DNA of 6,509 nucleotides from SAR202 cluster bacterium (GTDB lineage Bacteria > Chloroflexota > Dehalococcoidia > SAR202 > CAJWER01). This document shows positions 6,039 to 6,509 of the stretch, one piece after another. Position 1 is the first letter of the stretch. Each line of letters begins with the position of its first letter. The notes below the pieces were generated by a model. It was given only the letters and a program-made list of their open reading frames with translations. It made no database searches and had not been told where the DNA came from. The stretch lies in assembly GCA_030740335.1 (NCBI GenBank), contig JASLXL010000235.1, positions 1 through 6,509 on the forward strand. The letters run 5' to 3'. A program made the translations under genes and the position numbers.

Positions 6039-6205
6039 CTCTGCGAGCATCACCTTGCCTCTGAGGGCAGTATAGCCCTTGTGGGAAGGAGGAGAGAGGG
6101 TGGTGGTGACTCTGTACAGAGCTACGCGGCTACCAAGTGAACAGCGAGGATGCTATTAAGGCTTATGAGGCTGTTGTGAGTTAGCCTGACGTGGGGTCTG
6201 GGCCA
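6039..6205 (+). repeat. Repeat family, long copy 4, bracketed by TATTTCTTAT direct repeats
   Basis: The core TGCCTCTGAGGGCAGTATAG (6056-6075) is preceded by GCATCACCT, as in copy 3. The variable middle is purine-rich and holds a perfect 12-bp palindrome CTCTGTACAGAG (6110-6121). The 68-bp second block (6137-6204) matches copy 3 closely; here its frame from GTG 6137 stops after 15 codons (VNSEDAIKAYEAVVS). The hairpin TTGCC/GGCAG (6055-6070) is kept with one G-T pair. TATTTCTTAT occurs at 6029-6038 and again at 6206-6215, exactly flanking the copy. Confidence 0.7.
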
Positions 6206-6270
6206 TATTTCTTATGCCAGCGTCTATGAGAGTGCTTCTGTGATAGGTTTAGGTCAGGGGGTAGGATAGC

Positions 6271-6297
6271 ATGACAGATAGATCGGTCACCCTATGA
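6271..6297 (+). CDS. Very short upstream ORF (8 codons) overlapping the next start
   Basis: ATG 6271 follows a purine-rich AGGGGGTAGG and encodes MTDRSVTL before TGA at 6295-6297. The stop overlaps ATG 6294 of the methyltransferase-fold gene as ATGA. The following ATG has little ribosome site of its own, so translation could be coupled through this leader. The length is so short that chance is quite possible. Confidence 0.25.
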   Translation: MTDRSVTL

Positions 6298-6509
6298 AAC
6301 CTTGGGAGATGCTGGCGACCACCATCACGCCTGACGGCGGTCGCTTTGAACTGCTGCGCCACGACGACAATTATGTGATTTACGCCGACGGCACCGAGGT
6401 GATGACGAGCTATTCGCACGGTTCAGAGGAGGCGATGGCGTCACTCGCTTGCCCTAGGCCTCGCGCAGATGCTTGCATCCTGATTGGCGGACTCGGGATG
6501 GGCTACACT
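6294..6509 (+). CDS. Spermidine-synthase-like protein, N-terminal part (3' end outside window)
   Basis: Seventy-two codons are open to the window edge. The start MKPWEMLATTITPDGGRFEL leads into a beta-rich N-terminal domain (LLRHDDNYVIYADGTEVMTS, then SYSHGSEEAMASLA) like that of spermidine-synthase-related proteins. At residues 62-72 comes the first nucleotide-binding loop of a class I Rossmann methyltransferase fold, ILIGGLGMGYT, with the glycine-rich GGLGMG. Many proteins of this kind are annotated as spermidine synthases but lack proof of that reaction. The catalytic region lies outside the window, so aminopropyl transfer and other methyltransferase-fold activities cannot be told apart. 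It is the first gene right of repeat copy 4 and returns to the GC-rich composition of the enzyme genes. Confidence 0.75.
   Translation, partial: MKPWEMLATTITPDGGRFELLRHDDNYVIYADGTEVMTSYSHGSEEAMASLACPRPRADACILIGGLGMGYT

Noticed and set aside
1381..6205. Integron attC array or CRISPR array
   Set aside because: Cores lack the GTTRRRY/RYYYAAC ends of attC, spacing is 1.1-2.1 kb rather than CRISPR-like, and no integrase or cas gene is present.

Overview
This window looks like accessory DNA from a moderately GC-rich bacterium. It mixes a partial DNA polymerase, several small-molecule enzymes, two broken genes and a family of direct repeats. The mix of an enolase-superfamily enzyme, a dehalogenase-type hydrolase, a PanB-type enzyme, an FMN split-barrel protein and a spermidine-synthase-like protein recalls environmental Chloroflexota (SAR202/Dehalococcoidia-type) genomes. 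That taxonomic guess is inference from gene content only; there is no rRNA or other marker gene here.

Layout. 2-202 (+) is the C-terminus of a family A DNA polymerase. 203-863 has no convincing gene. 864-1370 (+) is a pyridoxamine-phosphate-oxidase-like flavin protein. 1454-2665 (-) is a mandelate racemase/enolase-superfamily enzyme, complete except for one in-frame TAG. 2662-2875 (-) is a frameshifted remnant of a beta-propeller-like gene whose stop overlaps the enolase-family start. 2990-3877 (-) is a fluoroacetate/haloacetate dehalogenase-type alpha/beta hydrolase, and 3923-4783 (-) is PanB just upstream of it; together they form a probable two-gene operon. A zinc-ribbon coding segment at 4784-4942 is in frame with PanB. 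5345-5932 (-) is an AT-rich, tryptophan-rich gene of unknown function. 6294-6509 (+) is the start of a spermidine-synthase-like methyltransferase-fold protein that runs off the window.

The main unexplained structure is a repeat family. A core close to CTCTGGNGGCAGTATAGGCT occurs four times, always on the + strand: about 1381, 2895, 4958 and 6060. Each copy sits at a junction between gene blocks. The two right-hand copies extend to about 155-160 bp, share a second 67-68 bp block, and flank the AT-rich gene. The gene fragments at 2662-2875 and 4784-4942 begin right beside a copy. This suggests the repeats mark joints where blocks were inserted, swapped or deleted, but the mechanism is not visible here.

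The intact enzymes do not form one recognisable pathway. The panB and hydrolase genes are probably co-transcribed. The enolase-family gene and its upstream remnant look like a once-coupled sugar-acid catabolic pair that has decayed.
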